Part shown: one piece after another, positions 34,344 through 43,800 of the stretch | Layout: each line of letters starts with the position of its first letter | How positions within the stretch are numbered: the stretch's first letter is position 1 | DNA from: Mycobacterium sp. E3198 | GTDB lineage: Bacteria > Actinomycetota > Actinomycetes > Mycobacteriales > Mycobacteriaceae | DNA: 54,163 nt | Reading direction: 5' to 3' | Assembly (NCBI RefSeq): GCF_001667015.1 | Contig: NZ_LZIS01000165.1 | Span: 1 to 54,163 of the forward strand | Position numbers and translations under genes: made by a program | The notes under the pieces: model-generated | Database searches by the model: none | Seen by the model: the letters and a program-made list of their open reading frames with translations, nothing else | What the model was told of the DNA's origin: nothing

Positions 34344-36338
34344 GTGTCCAAACTTTCGACCGCTGCGCGCCGGTTGCTCATCGGCCGGCCGCAACGCAGC
34401 GACCGGCTGAGTCACACCCTGCTGCCCAAACGGGTCGCCCTGCCGGTGTTCGCCTCCGACGCGCTGTCCTCGGTGGCCTATGCGCCCGAGGAGATCTTCC
34501 TGATGCTGTCCGTGGCCGGGGTGGCCGCGTACGCGATGGCGCCCTGGATCGGTCTGGCCGTGGCCGCGGTCTTGCTGGTCGTGGTGGCCAGCTACCGGCA
34601 GAACGTGCACGCCTACCCGTCGGGCGGCGGCGACTTCGAGGTGGTCACCACCAACCTCGGTGACACGGCGGGCCTTGTCGTCGCCAGTGCCCTGATGGTG
34701 GATTACGTTCTCACCGTGGCCGTTTCGACGGCATCGGCGATGTCGAACATCGGGTCGGCGATCCCGATCGTTGCCCAGCACAAGGTGTTGTTCTGCGTGG
34801 CGGCCATCGTGCTGGTGATGGCGATGAACCTGCGCGGTGTCCGCGAGTCCGGGGTGGCATTCGCCATCCCCACCTACGCGTTCATCGCCGGGTTGACCAT
34901 CATGATCGGCTGGGGGCTGTTCCGGGCCTTCGTGCTCGGGGATCCGCTGCGTGCCGAATCCGCCGGGTTCCAGATGCACGCCGAACACGGAAAGGTTCTG
35001 GGCTTCGCGTTGGCATTCCTGGTGGCGCGGTCCTTCTCCTCGGGGTGCGCGGCGCTGACCGGCGTGGAGGCGATCAGCAACGGGGTGCCGGCGTTTCAGA
35101 AACCCAAGTCGCGCAACGCCGCGACCACGCTGCTGATGCTGGGCGCCATCGCGGTGACGCTGTTCATGGGGATGATCCTGCTCGCCAAGAAGACCGGGGT
35201 CCAAGTCGTCGACGACCCTGCGACCCAGCTGGGCGGTACGCCGCCGCACTACTACCAGAAGACTCTTGTCGCGCAGCTCGCGCAGGTGGTGTTCGGCAGC
35301 TTCCACCTCGGCTTCCTGCTGATCGCCATCGTGACCGCGCTGATCCTGGTGCTGGCGGCCAATACCGCGTTCAACGGGTTCCCCGTGCTGGGATCGGTGC
35401 TCGCACAGCACAGTTACCTGCCGCGGCAACTGCACACCCGCGGAGACCGATTGGCCTATTCCAACGGAATCCTGTTCCTTTCCGGGGCTGCGCTCCTGGC
35501 GATCATCGCGTTCCGCGCCGAGCTCAGCGCGCTGATCCAGCTGTACATCGTCGGCGTGTTCATTTCGTTCACGTTGAGCCAGATCGGCATGGTCCGGCAC
35601 TGGACGCGGTTGCTGCGGACCGAGACCGATCCGCGGACGCGGGGCAAGATGATGCGCTCGCGGGTGGTGAACACGGTCGGGTTGCTGTCCACCGGCGCGG
35701 TGTTGGTGGTCGTCATGGTCACCAAGTTCGTCGCCGGGGCGTGGATCGCCCTGTTCGCGATGAGCTTGCTGTTCATCATCATGAAGATGATTCACCGGCA
35801 CTACCGCACCGTGAGCCGGGAACTGGAGGAGCAGGAGGCGGCCCAGCACGACGTCGTGTTGCCCAGCCGCAACCATGCCTTGGTGCTGGTGTCCAAGCTG
35901 CACCTGCCGACCCTGCGCGCGCTGGCCTACGCGCGGGCCACCCGTCCCGATACGCTCGAGGCCCTCACGGTCAGCGTCGATGACGCCGAAACCCGCGACC
36001 TGGTGCACAAGTGGGAGGAAAGCGATATCAGTGTGCCGCTCAAGGTCATTGCGTCGCCGTATCGTGAGATCACCCGCCCCATACTCGATTACGTCAAACG
36101 AGTCAGCAAGGAGTCCCCGCGCACCGTGGTGACGGTGTTCATCCCCGAGTATGTGGTGGGCCATTGGTGGGAGCAGGTGCTGCACAACCAAAGCGCGCTG
36201 CGGCTGAAGGGCAGGCTGCTGTTCATGCCCAATGTGATGGTGACTTCGGTTCCCTGGCAATTGAATTCGTCGGAACGACTCAAGGCCTTCCACCCGCACG
36301 CGGCGCCCGGCGACGCCCGTCGCGGCATCTTCGATTGA
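34344..36338 (+). CDS. KimA-like APC-superfamily potassium transporter (Rv2690c-like)
   Basis: 664 residues. About 12 TM helices (residues ~30-470) with the signature LPVFASDALSSVAYAPEEIFLMLSVAG, then YPSGGGDFEVVTTNLG and FSSGCAALTGVEAISNGVPAF, as in the KUP/KimA branch of amino-acid/potassium transporters. A cytoplasmic C-terminal domain (~490-664, HALVLVSKLHLPTLRALAYARATRPDTLEALTVSVDDAE) resembles the USP-like domain that in Bacillus KimA binds c-di-AMP. High-affinity K+/H+ symport is the likely role. Divergent from the RCK genes ceoBC. The stop overlaps the TTG of the methyltransferase. Confidence 0.85.
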   Translation: MSKLSTAARRLLIGRPQRSDRLSHTLLPKRVALPVFASDALSSVAYAPEEIFLMLSVAGVAAYAMAPWIGLAVAAVLLVVVASYRQNVHAYPSGGGDFEVVTTNLGDTAGLVVASALMVDYVLTVAVSTASAMSNIGSAIPIVAQHKVLFCVAAIVLVMAMNLRGVRESGVAFAIPTYAFIAGLTIMIGWGLFRAFVLGDPLRAESAGFQMHAEHGKVLGFALAFLVARSFSSGCAALTGVEAISNGVPAFQKPKSRNAATTLLMLGAIAVTLFMGMILLAKKTGVQVVDDPATQLGGTPPHYYQKTLVAQLAQVVFGSFHLGFLLIAIVTALILVLAANTAFNGFPVLGSVLAQHSYLPRQLHTRGDRLAYSNGILFLSGAALLAIIAFRAELSALIQLYIVGVFISFTLSQIGMVRHWTRLLRTETDPRTRGKMMRSRVVNTVGLLSTGAVLVVVMVTKFVAGAWIALFAMSLLFIIMKMIHRHYRTVSRELEEQEAAQHDVVLPSRNHALVLVSKLHLPTLRALAYARATRPDTLEALTVSVDDAETRDLVHKWEESDISVPLKVIASPYREITRPILDYVKRVSKESPRTVVTVFIPEYVVGHWWEQVLHNQSALRLKGRLLFMPNVMVTSVPWQLNSSERLKAFHPHAAPGDARRGIFD

Positions 36339-37525
36339 GCACCGAGCTGACGCTGGTCACCGGCCCCCCGGCGAACGGGGGGAGCTGCGTGGCGCACCAC
36401 GAGGGCCGGGTCGTGTTCGTCCGCTACGCGCTGCCCGGCGAGCGGGTGCGGGTGCGGGTCACCTCCGAGCGCGATTCCTATTGGCACGCCGAGGTTGTCG
36501 AGGTGCTCGAACCGTCGGACGACCGCGTCGCCTCGCTCTGCCCGATCGCCGGGGCCGACGGCGCGGGATGTTGCGATTTGGCGTTCGTCGCCCCGGAGGC
36601 GGCCCGGGCGCTCAAGGCCCACGTCGTCGCCAACCAGCTGTCCCGGCTGGGCGGGCATGACTGGAGCGGCGAGGCGGACCCGCTGTCCGACGCCGGGCCC
36701 GCCGGTTGGCGCACCCGGGTCCGGCTGGAGGTGGGCGGGGACCGTCGGCCCGGCTTCCACCGCTACCACAGCGACGAGTTGGTCACCGACCTGCGCTGCG
36801 CGCAGCTGCCGCCCGGAATGCTGGATGGGATTTCCGACGGCGAATGGCCGCCGCAGGCGCAGCTGCACGTCGCCGTCGACGACGACGGCGAGCGCCACGT
36901 CGTGTGCGCTGTGCGGCACGGCCGGCATACGGAAACCACGGTGGTCGAAGGCAGCTATGAGGCCGTGCAACGGGTGGGCGCGCGCAGCTGGCTGGTGCCG
37001 GTCACGGCGTTCTGGCAGGCGCACCGGGACGCGGCGCGCGTTTACGGCGACCTGGTGGTCGACTGGGCGCAACCGAGCCCCGGCATGACCGTGTGGGATC
37101 TCTACGGCGGCGCGGGGGTTTTCGCCGCCGCGCTCGGTGCCGCGGTGGGGACGTCGGGGCGGGTGCTGACCGTCGACACCTCGCGCTCGGCGACGCGGGC
37201 CGCGCGCGCCGCGCTGGCCGACTTGCCTCAGGTGGATGTCGTCACCGACTCGGTCCGGCGGGCGCTGACGGCGCAGCGCGCCGGCGCAGCGAAAGCCGAT
37301 GTCGCGGTGCTGGATCCGCCGCGGGCCGGCGCCGGGCGCGAGATCATCGACCTGCTGGCCGCGGCCGAGGTGCCGCGCGTGGTCCACATCGGTTGCGAGG
37401 CGGCGTCTTTCGCGCGCGACATCGGCCTTTATCGTGCGCACGGCTACGCCGTCGACAAGATCAAGGTGTTCGACGCGTTCCCGCTGACCCATCACACCGA
37501 ATCCGTCGCGCTGCTCACTCGTTAG
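36335..37525 (+). CDS. TRAM-domain class I RNA (uracil-5-)methyltransferase (Rv2689c-like)
   Basis: 396 residues. TRAM domain at the N-terminus (about 1-55, LTLVTGPPANGGSCVAHHEGRVVFVRYALPGERVRVRVTS), then the TrmA/RumA-type catalytic domain: SAM motif VWDLYGGAGVFAAAL, VLDPPRAGAGREIID and HIGCEAASFARDI, where the Cys is the likely nucleophile. Ends KVFDAFPLTHHTESVALLTR, a family hallmark. Substrate is probably U in tRNA or rRNA. TTG start inside the KimA stop (TTGA). The 3' end of this gene has a decayed copy downstream of the ABC operon. Confidence 0.9.
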   Translation: MSTELTLVTGPPANGGSCVAHHEGRVVFVRYALPGERVRVRVTSERDSYWHAEVVEVLEPSDDRVASLCPIAGADGAGCCDLAFVAPEAARALKAHVVANQLSRLGGHDWSGEADPLSDAGPAGWRTRVRLEVGGDRRPGFHRYHSDELVTDLRCAQLPPGMLDGISDGEWPPQAQLHVAVDDDGERHVVCAVRHGRHTETTVVEGSYEAVQRVGARSWLVPVTAFWQAHRDAARVYGDLVVDWAQPSPGMTVWDLYGGAGVFAAALGAAVGTSGRVLTVDTSRSATRAARAALADLPQVDVVTDSVRRALTAQRAGAAKADVAVLDPPRAGAGREIIDLLAAAEVPRVVHIGCEAASFARDIGLYRAHGYAVDKIKVFDAFPLTHHTESVALLTR

Positions 37526-37604
37526 GTCCCGTCCGCCGAGACTGCGCTCAGAGTGTGTGTCACGGCGTTTCGGGCGCTCTGGACGCAGGCTCGAGCGATC
37601 GCGG

Positions 37605-37623
37605 ACCACATTGTGGTTATGCT
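37605..37623 (+). promoter_or_regulatory. Promoter/operator of the ABC exporter operon
   Basis: ACCACA-T-TGTGGT (37605-37617) is directly followed by a -10 hexamer TATGCT (37618-37623). The palindrome is a candidate operator. The sequence from about 37612 to 37652 has a recognisable second copy at 40248-40289. Confidence 0.5.
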
Positions 37624-37690
37624 GGCGACGGCGCTCCGGGAAGTCTGGTCGGAAGTGGAACCTGCACCGCTCACCGGGAGGCATCGCGCC

Positions 37691-38587
37691 ATGCGGCAAC
37701 TCGCGTCGGCACACACTGGAAACGGCGAGGTGATCGCTGTCCGCGGGCTCGGCTTCACCTATCCGAAGGCATCGAGGGCGGCGGTGCGCGGCATGGACTT
37801 CACCGTGGGCCGCGGCGAGATCTTCGGGTTCCTCGGGCCCAGCGGCGCCGGGAAGTCGACCACCCAGAAGCTGCTGATCGGTCTGCTTCGGGGACATCGC
37901 GGCGAGGCGGCGGTGTGGGGCCGCGATCCGTCGGACTGGGGACGCGAGTACTACGAGCGCATCGGCGTGTCCTTCGAGCTGCCCAACCACTACCAGAAAC
38001 TCACCGGGCTGGAAAACCTGCGCTTCTTCGCGTCGCTCTACCGTGGGCCGACGGCCGACGCGGCACAGCTGCTGGGCGCCCTCGGCCTGGCGGATGAGGC
38101 TCACACCCGGGTCGGCGACTACTCCAAGGGCATGCAGATGCGGCTGACCTTCGCCCGGTCCCTGATCAACAATCCCGAGCTGTTGTTTCTCGACGAGCCG
38201 ACGTCGGGCCTGGATCCGGTGAATGCGCGCACGGTCAAGGACATGATCCTGGACCTGAAGGCGCGCGGGCGCACCGTGTTCCTGACGACGCACGACATGG
38301 CCACCGCCGACGAGCTGTGCGACCGGGTGGCTTTCGTCGTCGACGGAATGATCGTCGCCCTGGACACGCCGGCCGAACTGAAGATCGCCCGCAGCAAGCG
38401 CACCGTCCGCGTCGAATATCGGGGGGAAGGGGGCGGTCTCGAGGCCGCCGAATTCGGCATGGACCACCTCGCCGACGATCCGCGGTTCCACGCCCTGCTG
38501 CGCGAGCGGCGCATCGAGACCATCCACAGCGGGGAGGCCACCCTCGACGACGTCTTCGTCGAGATCACCGGCAGGCGACTCCAGTGA
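37691..38587 (+). CDS. ABC exporter ATP-binding protein (Rv2688c-like)
   Basis: 298 residues. Walker A GPSGAGKST (49-57), Q-loop region FELPNHYQKLTGLENL, signature YSKGMQMRLTFA (a variant of LSGGQ), Walker B LLFLDEPTSGLDP and the H-loop TTHD. The C-terminal ~70 residues form the extra domain seen in ABC-2 exporters. In M. tuberculosis the orthologous operon was reported to export fluoroquinolones. GGGAGG lies about 10 nt before the ATG. The stop overlaps the next start (GTGA). Confidence 0.92.
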   Translation: MRQLASAHTGNGEVIAVRGLGFTYPKASRAAVRGMDFTVGRGEIFGFLGPSGAGKSTTQKLLIGLLRGHRGEAAVWGRDPSDWGREYYERIGVSFELPNHYQKLTGLENLRFFASLYRGPTADAAQLLGALGLADEAHTRVGDYSKGMQMRLTFARSLINNPELLFLDEPTSGLDPVNARTVKDMILDLKARGRTVFLTTHDMATADELCDRVAFVVDGMIVALDTPAELKIARSKRTVRVEYRGEGGGLEAAEFGMDHLADDPRFHALLRERRIETIHSGEATLDDVFVEITGRRLQ

Positions 38588-39294
38588 CCCGGTTTGCCAG
38601 TGCCGTCCGACTCGAGCTGATTCTGCAAGTCCGCCAACGGTTCTTGCACGCCGCCGTCTTCTCCGGGCTGATCTGGTTGGCGGTGTTGCTGCCGATGCCG
38701 CCCGGTCTGCGCCGAGCCGCGGAGCCCTACGTCCTGTCGGGCGACACCACCATCATCGGGTTCTTCTTCATCGCCGGTACGGTGTTTTTCGAAAAGCAGG
38801 AGCGCACGCTGGGCGCCGTCATCGCCACGCCGCTGCGGTTCGCCGAATACCTGGCGGCGAAACTGCTTGTGCTGGTTGCGGTCTCGGTCTCCGTCGCGGT
38901 GGCGGTCGCCACGATCGCGCACGGGACCGCCTATCGGCTGGCGCCGATGGTGGGCGGGGTGGTGCTGGGAACCGTGCTGATGCTGCTGGTCGGTTTCAGC
39001 ACCTCGCTGCCGTTCGCCTCGATCAGCGACTGGTTTCTGGCGTCCACCGTCCCGCTGGCGGTGATGAACCTGCCGATCCTGTATCTGTCCGGCGTGTGGC
39101 CGAACCCGGCGCTGTACCTGCTGCCGACCCAGGGGCCGCTGTTGCTGCTGGGCAGCGCCTTCGACCAGGTCAATCTGGCGCCGTGGCAGGTCGGGTACGC
39201 GATCGTATATCCGGTGCTGTGCGTGGCGGGACTGTGGTGGACCGCGAAGGTCTTGTTCGGTCGCTATGTCGTCGCTTTGTCCGGTGGCGCGTGA
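38584..39294 (+). CDS. ABC-2 type permease (Rv2687c-like)
   Basis: 236 residues, six predicted TM helices. FFFIAGTVFFEKQERTLGAVIATPLRFAEYLAAKLLVLV is the ABC-2 permease signature at the cytoplasmic coupling region. Partner of the ATPase upstream and the permease downstream. GTG start in a GTGA overlap; stop overlaps the following ATG (TGATG). Substrate specificity not evident from sequence. Confidence 0.9.
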   Translation: MTRFASAVRLELILQVRQRFLHAAVFSGLIWLAVLLPMPPGLRRAAEPYVLSGDTTIIGFFFIAGTVFFEKQERTLGAVIATPLRFAEYLAAKLLVLVAVSVSVAVAVATIAHGTAYRLAPMVGGVVLGTVLMLLVGFSTSLPFASISDWFLASTVPLAVMNLPILYLSGVWPNPALYLLPTQGPLLLLGSAFDQVNLAPWQVGYAIVYPVLCVAGLWWTAKVLFGRYVVALSGGA

Positions 39295-40034
39295 TGGTGA
39301 CGGTACGTGCGTTGGCCGCGTTCGGGCGCAACGATATTCGCGGGACCTATCGCGATCCCTTGCTCGTCATGGTCGTTGTCGCTCCGGTCATCTGGACCAC
39401 CGGGGTCGCGGTGCTGACGCCGCGCGTGACCGCGCTCCTGGCGCGTCGCAACGGGTTTGACCTGGTTCCGTACTACCCATTGGTCCTCACAGCGTTCTTG
39501 CTGCTGACCAGCATCATCATCGTCGGCGCGCTGGCGGCCTTCCTGGTTCTGGACGAGGTCGACGCCGGAACGTTGACCGCGCTGCGGGTCACCCCCGTGC
39601 CGCTGTCAGCTTTTTTCGCCTATCGGGCGGCCACGGTGCTGGTCGTGACAACAGTGTATGTGGTCGCGACGATGTCGTTCAGCGGTCTGCTGAAACCCGG
39701 CCTGGTCCCGGCGCTGATCCCGATCGGACTGCTCGCCGGGCTGTCGTCGGTGGTGACATTGCTGCTCGTCATCGCGATGGCCAGCAACAAGATTCAGGGC
39801 TTGGCCATGGTCCGCGCCCTGGGCATGCTGATCGCCGGCCTGCCCTGCCTGCCATGGTTCGTCCACTCCGCCTGGAACCTCGCCTTCGGTGTTCTACCGC
39901 CCTATTGGGCCGCCAAGGCGTTCTGGGCGGCAAGCGATCAGGGCACCTGGTGGCCGTATCTCGTTGCGGGCGTTGTCTACAACATGGCGATCGCCTGGGC
40001 ACTGTTTCGTCGCTTCCGCGCCAAGCACACGTGA
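39294..40034 (+). CDS. ABC-2 type permease (Rv2686c-like)
   Basis: 246 residues, six predicted TM helices. Carries VLDEVDAGTLTALRVTPVPLSAFFAYRAATVLVV, the equivalent coupling motif of the paralogous permease upstream. Probably forms a heterodimer with it. Third and last gene of the operon; its stop is followed within about 15 bp by a pseudogene-like relic. Confidence 0.9.
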   Translation: MVTVRALAAFGRNDIRGTYRDPLLVMVVVAPVIWTTGVAVLTPRVTALLARRNGFDLVPYYPLVLTAFLLLTSIIIVGALAAFLVLDEVDAGTLTALRVTPVPLSAFFAYRAATVLVVTTVYVVATMSFSGLLKPGLVPALIPIGLLAGLSSVVTLLLVIAMASNKIQGLAMVRALGMLIAGLPCLPWFVHSAWNLAFGVLPPYWAAKAFWAASDQGTWWPYLVAGVVYNMAIAWALFRRFRAKHT

Positions 40035-40044
40035 ATGCCGTCAG

Positions 40045-40289
40045 CGCACCACGATGTGAGCAGCCCCCCGGCCCGGCCGGCGTGTCGAAACCGCGGTGGT
40101 CGAAGGCGGGGTGCCGCACGTGGTCCACATCGGTGAGGCGCGTCTTTCGCGCGCGGCATCGGCCTTCATCGTGCGCACGGCTGCGCCGTCGAGACCCAAC
40201 ACACCGAATCCGTCGCGCCGCTCACTCGCTAGGTTGATATCCGCGGGAGCGGTTAGACTCCGTCGCGGTGTGCCGGGAAGTCTGGTCGG
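40045..40289 (+). pseudogene. Decayed copy of the methyltransferase 3' end plus the ABC-operon promoter
   Basis: 40087-40107 matches 36932-36952 (GAAACCRCGGTGGTCGAAGG); 40111-40232 matches 37370-37525, including the stop codon, with a ~34-nt deletion; 40273-40289 equals 37636-37652 (CCGGGAAGTCTGGTCGG) exactly. A -10-like TAGACT (40254-40259) takes the place of TATGCT in the original. About 417 nt of the gene between the first two blocks is missing. Several in-frame disruptions show it is not a working gene. The copy ends about 85 bp before the antiporter start. Confidence 0.85.
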
Positions 40290-40374
40290 CGATGTCCTTG
40301 ATGTCTTTGTCGACCAACCGAAAGGCTCGGGTGCCTACCACCACAGTGCTCAGCCGTACCCGCTCGCGGCGATC

Positions 40375-41838
40375 ATGAACGAAACCCTCGGTTACGCGCT
40401 GATCGTCTTGTTTTCCAGCGCGCTCGGTTTGATCGCCGTCCTGGCGAACCGTCTTACCGAGCGGGTCAAGGTCCCGGTGCCCCTGCTCGTGCTCGTCGGA
40501 GCCGCCGTGGCGGTGCGTGCGGTGCCGGTGGTGCAGCCGCCGTCCGAGCGGACCGTCGAACGGGTGATCACCATCGCGCTGGTGTTGGTGTTGTTCGACG
40601 GCGGCATGCACATCGGGCCGGCGCGCTTCCGCGCGGCGGCCGCCCCGATCCTGTCGCTGGGCGTCGTGGGAACCGCGCTGACCGCCGCCGGCGCGGCACT
40701 GATGGTGCACTACGTCTGCGGGATCGACTGGTTTCCGGCGGTGCTCGTGGCCACCGCCGTGGCTCCCACCGATCCGGCCGTGGTTTTCTCGGTCCTGGGC
40801 AAACGTGAGATCAGGGGCCGCAGCAGCACCATCCTGGAGGGCGAGTCCGGCGCCAACGATCCGGTCGGCATCTCGTTGATGTCCAGCCTCATCGCGGCCG
40901 GAGGTCTCACCGCAGCCGGATTCGCCAGCGTGGGAACCCAATTCGTGCTGCAGATGGCGATCGGCCTGGGCGTCGGGGTGATCGGCGGCCGCGCCCTGCT
41001 CGTCTTCATGCGCCGCGTGGCACTACCCAGCGAAGGCCTCTACCCCCTGCGGACGCTGGCGTCCTGTCTGATGCTGTACGGCATCGCCACGCTTGCGCAC
41101 GGCTCGGGATTTCTGGCGGTGTTCGTCGCCGGCATCGTGATCGGCGACGCCCGCGCGCCCTACAAGCCGGAGATCAAGCGATTCCACGCCGCCCTGGCCG
41201 GTCTGGCGGAAATCCTTGCGTTCGCCGTGCTGGGACTCACCGTCGACCTCAATGTGCTCACCCATCCCGACGTGTGGATCCCCGGGGTCGCCCTCGGCGC
41301 GGCCCTGACGTTGGTGATTCGTCCGTTGGCGGTGGGCTCCTGCCTGGTTCCCGTTCAACTCCGGCGCAACGAACGCGTCTTCGTCCTCTTCGCCGGGCTC
41401 AAGGGCGCGGTGCCGATCCTCCTCGGCGAATTGCTGCGGGCCGCCCACGTCGCCGACGCCGAGCGGCTGTACGGCATCGTGGTCGTCGTCGTCATCTTCT
41501 CGGTGCTGGTGCAGGGCAGCTCGGTACCCGGCGTCGCCAGACTGCTGCAGCTGCCGATGCGCACCGTCGAGACCCGGCCATGGGAAATCGGCGTCCGGCT
41601 CGCGGACGAACCGGAGGGTGTCCATCGCTTCAGCGTCGCGCGCGGGTCTGCCGCCGAGGGGTGCACCGTCGAGGGGCTCAGTGACCGTGTCGGTGACATC
41701 TGGGTGAGCATCGTGGTCCGGACCACGGGCCTGGTGTCCGTGCGTGGCGACACCGAACTTCAGGCCCGCGACGAGGTCGTCGTGCTGGCCGATCCCGAGC
41801 TGCACGACACCCTGGCCGAACTCTTCGGCCAGCCGTAG
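40375..41838 (+). CDS. CPA1-family K+(Na+)/H+ antiporter with C-terminal RCK_C-like domain
   Basis: 487 residues. About 12 TM helices with CPA antiporter motifs: LVLFDGGMHIG, VATAVAPTDPAVVFSVLGKREI (the two catalytic-site region residues around APTDP) and LEGESGANDPVGI. The last ~85 residues (VHRFSVARGSAAEGCTVEGLSDRVGDIWVSIVVRTTGLVSVRGDTELQARDEVVVLADPE) look like a TrkA_C/RCK_C domain, as in NhaP2-type potassium antiporters. In H37Rv I recall arsB1/arsA (Rv2685/Rv2684) and Rv2683 at this place, so the locus differs. No clear Shine-Dalgarno for the ATG. A promoter may come from the duplicated exporter promoter upstream. Confidence 0.85.
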   Translation: MNETLGYALIVLFSSALGLIAVLANRLTERVKVPVPLLVLVGAAVAVRAVPVVQPPSERTVERVITIALVLVLFDGGMHIGPARFRAAAAPILSLGVVGTALTAAGAALMVHYVCGIDWFPAVLVATAVAPTDPAVVFSVLGKREIRGRSSTILEGESGANDPVGISLMSSLIAAGGLTAAGFASVGTQFVLQMAIGLGVGVIGGRALLVFMRRVALPSEGLYPLRTLASCLMLYGIATLAHGSGFLAVFVAGIVIGDARAPYKPEIKRFHAALAGLAEILAFAVLGLTVDLNVLTHPDVWIPGVALGAALTLVIRPLAVGSCLVPVQLRRNERVFVLFAGLKGAVPILLGELLRAAHVADAERLYGIVVVVVIFSVLVQGSSVPGVARLLQLPMRTVETRPWEIGVRLADEPEGVHRFSVARGSAAEGCTVEGLSDRVGDIWVSIVVRTTGLVSVRGDTELQARDEVVVLADPELHDTLAELFGQP

Positions 41839-41874
41839 ACCAGCCGCTTCCCTGGTGCGCCCGCGGCCGCTGCG

Positions 41875-41880
41875 TAGACT
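41875..41880 (+). promoter_or_regulatory. -10 hexamer TAGACT for dxs
   Basis: Ends 6 nt before the dxs ATG, 37 bp after the antiporter stop; leaderless pattern. Confidence 0.6.
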
Positions 41881-41886
41881 AACGGG

Positions 41887-43800
41887 ATGCTGGAACAGAT
41901 CCGCGGGCCCGCTGATCTGCAGTACCTCTCCCAACAGCAGCTCCGCGATCTGGCGGCCGAGATTCGCGAGTTCCTGATCCACAAGGTTGCTGCCACCGGG
42001 GGGCACCTGGGGCCCAACCTGGGCGTCGTCGAACTGACGCTCGCGCTGCACCGCGTGTTCGATTCGCCGCACGACCCGATCATCTTCGACACCGGGCATC
42101 AGGCCTACGTCCACAAGATGCTGACGGGCCGCTCCCATGACTTCGAGAGCCTGCGCAAAAAGGGCGGCCTGTCGGGGTATCCGTCGCGCGCGGAGAGCGA
42201 ACACGACTGGGTCGAGTCCAGCCACGCCAGCGCGGCGCTGTCGTACGCCGACGGCCTGGCCAAGGCGTTCGAGCTGAGCGGGCACCGCAACCGGCACGTG
42301 GTCGCCGTCGTCGGCGACGGCGCGCTCACCGGCGGCATGTGCTGGGAGGCGCTGAACAACATCGCCGCCTCGCGCCGGCCGGTGATCATCGTCGTCAACG
42401 ACAACGGCCGCAGCTACGCGCCCACCATCGGCGGGGTCGCCGACCACCTGGCCACGCTGCGGCTGCAGCCGGCCTACGAGCACATGCTGGAACGGGGCCG
42501 CGACGCGGTGCGCTCGCTGCCCCTGGTCGGCCAGCTCGCCTACCGGTTCATGCACAGCGTCAAGGCCGGTATCAAGGACTCGCTCTCGCCGCAGCTGTTG
42601 TTCACCGACCTCGGCCTGAAGTACGTGGGCCCGGTCGACGGCCACGACGAGCGCGCGGTCGAGGCCGCGCTGCGCCACGCCCGCGGCTTCGGGCGCCCGG
42701 TGATCGTGCACGTCGTCACCCGCAAGGGCATGGGCTACGCGCCGGCCGAGGACGACGAGGCCGAGCAGATGCATTCCTGCGGCGTCATCGACCCGGCCAC
42801 CGGCCTGGCCACCAAGATCCCCGGCCCCGGCTGGACGGCGACCTTCTCCGACGCGCTCATCGCCTACGCGCGCAAGCGCCGCGACATCGTGGCGATCACC
42901 GCCGCCATGCCCGGCCCCACCGGGCTGACCGCGTTCGGGCAACAGTTCCCGGACCGCCTGTTCGACGTCGGCATCGCCGAGCAACACGCGATGACGTCGG
43001 CGGCCGGGCTGGCGATGGGTGGCATGCATCCGGTGGTGGCGATCTATTCGACGTTCCTCAACCGGGCCTTCGACCAGATCATGATGGACGTGGCGCTGCA
43101 CCGCTTGCCCGTCACCATGGTGCTGGACCGGGCCGGGGTCACCGGTTCCGACGGGGCCAGCCACAACGGGATGTGGGACCTGTCGATGCTGAACATCGTG
43201 CCCGGGATCCGGGTGGCCGCGCCCCGCGACGCGGCCCGGCTGCGCGAGGAGCTCGGCGAGGCGCTCGACATCGACGACGGCCCGACGGCGATCCGGTTCC
43301 CCAAAGGCGATGTGGGCGAGGACATTCCGGCCCTCGAGCGGCGCGGGGATGTCGACGTGCTGGCGGTGCCCGCCGACGGGCTGAACCACGACGTGTTGCT
43401 GGTCGCGGTCGGCGCGTTCGCGCCGATGGCCCTCGCGGTGGCCAAGCGGCTGCACAACCAGGGCATCGGGGTGACGGTGATCGACCCCCGCTGGGTGTTG
43501 CCGGTGGCCGACGGCGTGCTCGACATGGCCGCGCAGCACAAGCTGGTCGTCACGCTCGAGGACAACGGCGTCAACGGCGGGGTGGGCTCGGCGGTGTCGG
43601 CGGCGCTGCGGCGCGCGGAGATCGACACGCCGTGCCGCGACGTCGGGCTGCCGCAGCGGTTCTACGACCACGCGTCACGCGGTGAGGTGCTCGCCGATCT
43701 GGGCCTGACCGACCAGGACGTGGCCCGCCGTGTCACCGGCTGGGTCGCGGCGCTGGGCTCGCCGGTTCCCGAGCCCGAAGTCCGGGAGCCCCTCGACTAG
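41887..43800 (+). CDS. dxs: 1-deoxy-D-xylulose-5-phosphate synthase Dxs
   Basis: 637 residues. First enzyme of the MEP isoprenoid pathway, joining pyruvate and glyceraldehyde 3-phosphate with thiamine diphosphate. Visible are the ThDP/Mg motif [16 protein letters not shown], the N-terminal [17 protein letters not shown] and [16 protein letters not shown] with the catalytic His, the transketolase-like central domain with [17 protein letters not shown], and the C-terminal domain DPRWVLPV. Length is normal. The TAG stop is the first part of a direct repeat whose other copy is the 3' end of rnd. Confidence 0.98.
   Translation: MLEQIRGPADLQYLSQQQLRDLAAEIREFLIHKVAATGGHLGPNLGVVELTLALHRVFDSPHDPIIFDTGHQAYVHKMLTGRSHDFESLRKKGGLSGYPSRAESEHDWVESSHASAALSYADGLAKAFELSGHRNRHVVAVVGDGALTGGMCWEALNNIAASRRPVIIVVNDNGRSYAPTIGGVADHLATLRLQPAYEHMLERGRDAVRSLPLVGQLAYRFMHSVKAGIKDSLSPQLLFTDLGLKYVGPVDGHDERAVEAALRHARGFGRPVIVHVVTRKGMGYAPAEDDEAEQMHSCGVIDPATGLATKIPGPGWTATFSDALIAYARKRRDIVAITAAMPGPTGLTAFGQQFPDRLFDVGIAEQHAMTSAAGLAMGGMHPVVAIYSTFLNRAFDQIMMDVALHRLPVTMVLDRAGVTGSDGASHNGMWDLSMLNIVPGIRVAAPRDAARLREELGEALDIDDGPTAIRFPKGDVGEDIPALERRGDVDVLAVPADGLNHDVLLVAVGAFAPMALAVAKRLHNQGIGVTVIDPRWVLPVADGVLDMAAQHKLVVTLEDNGVNGGVGSAVSAALRRAEIDTPCRDVGLPQRFYDHASRGEVLADLGLTDQDVARRVTGWVAALGSPVPEPEVREPLD

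Noticed and set aside
41023..43671. 882-codon minus-strand open frame opposite the antiporter and dxs
   Set aside because: Exact antisense of two strongly recognisable genes. Composition is His/Gln/Arg-rich, as expected from a shadow frame in high-GC DNA.
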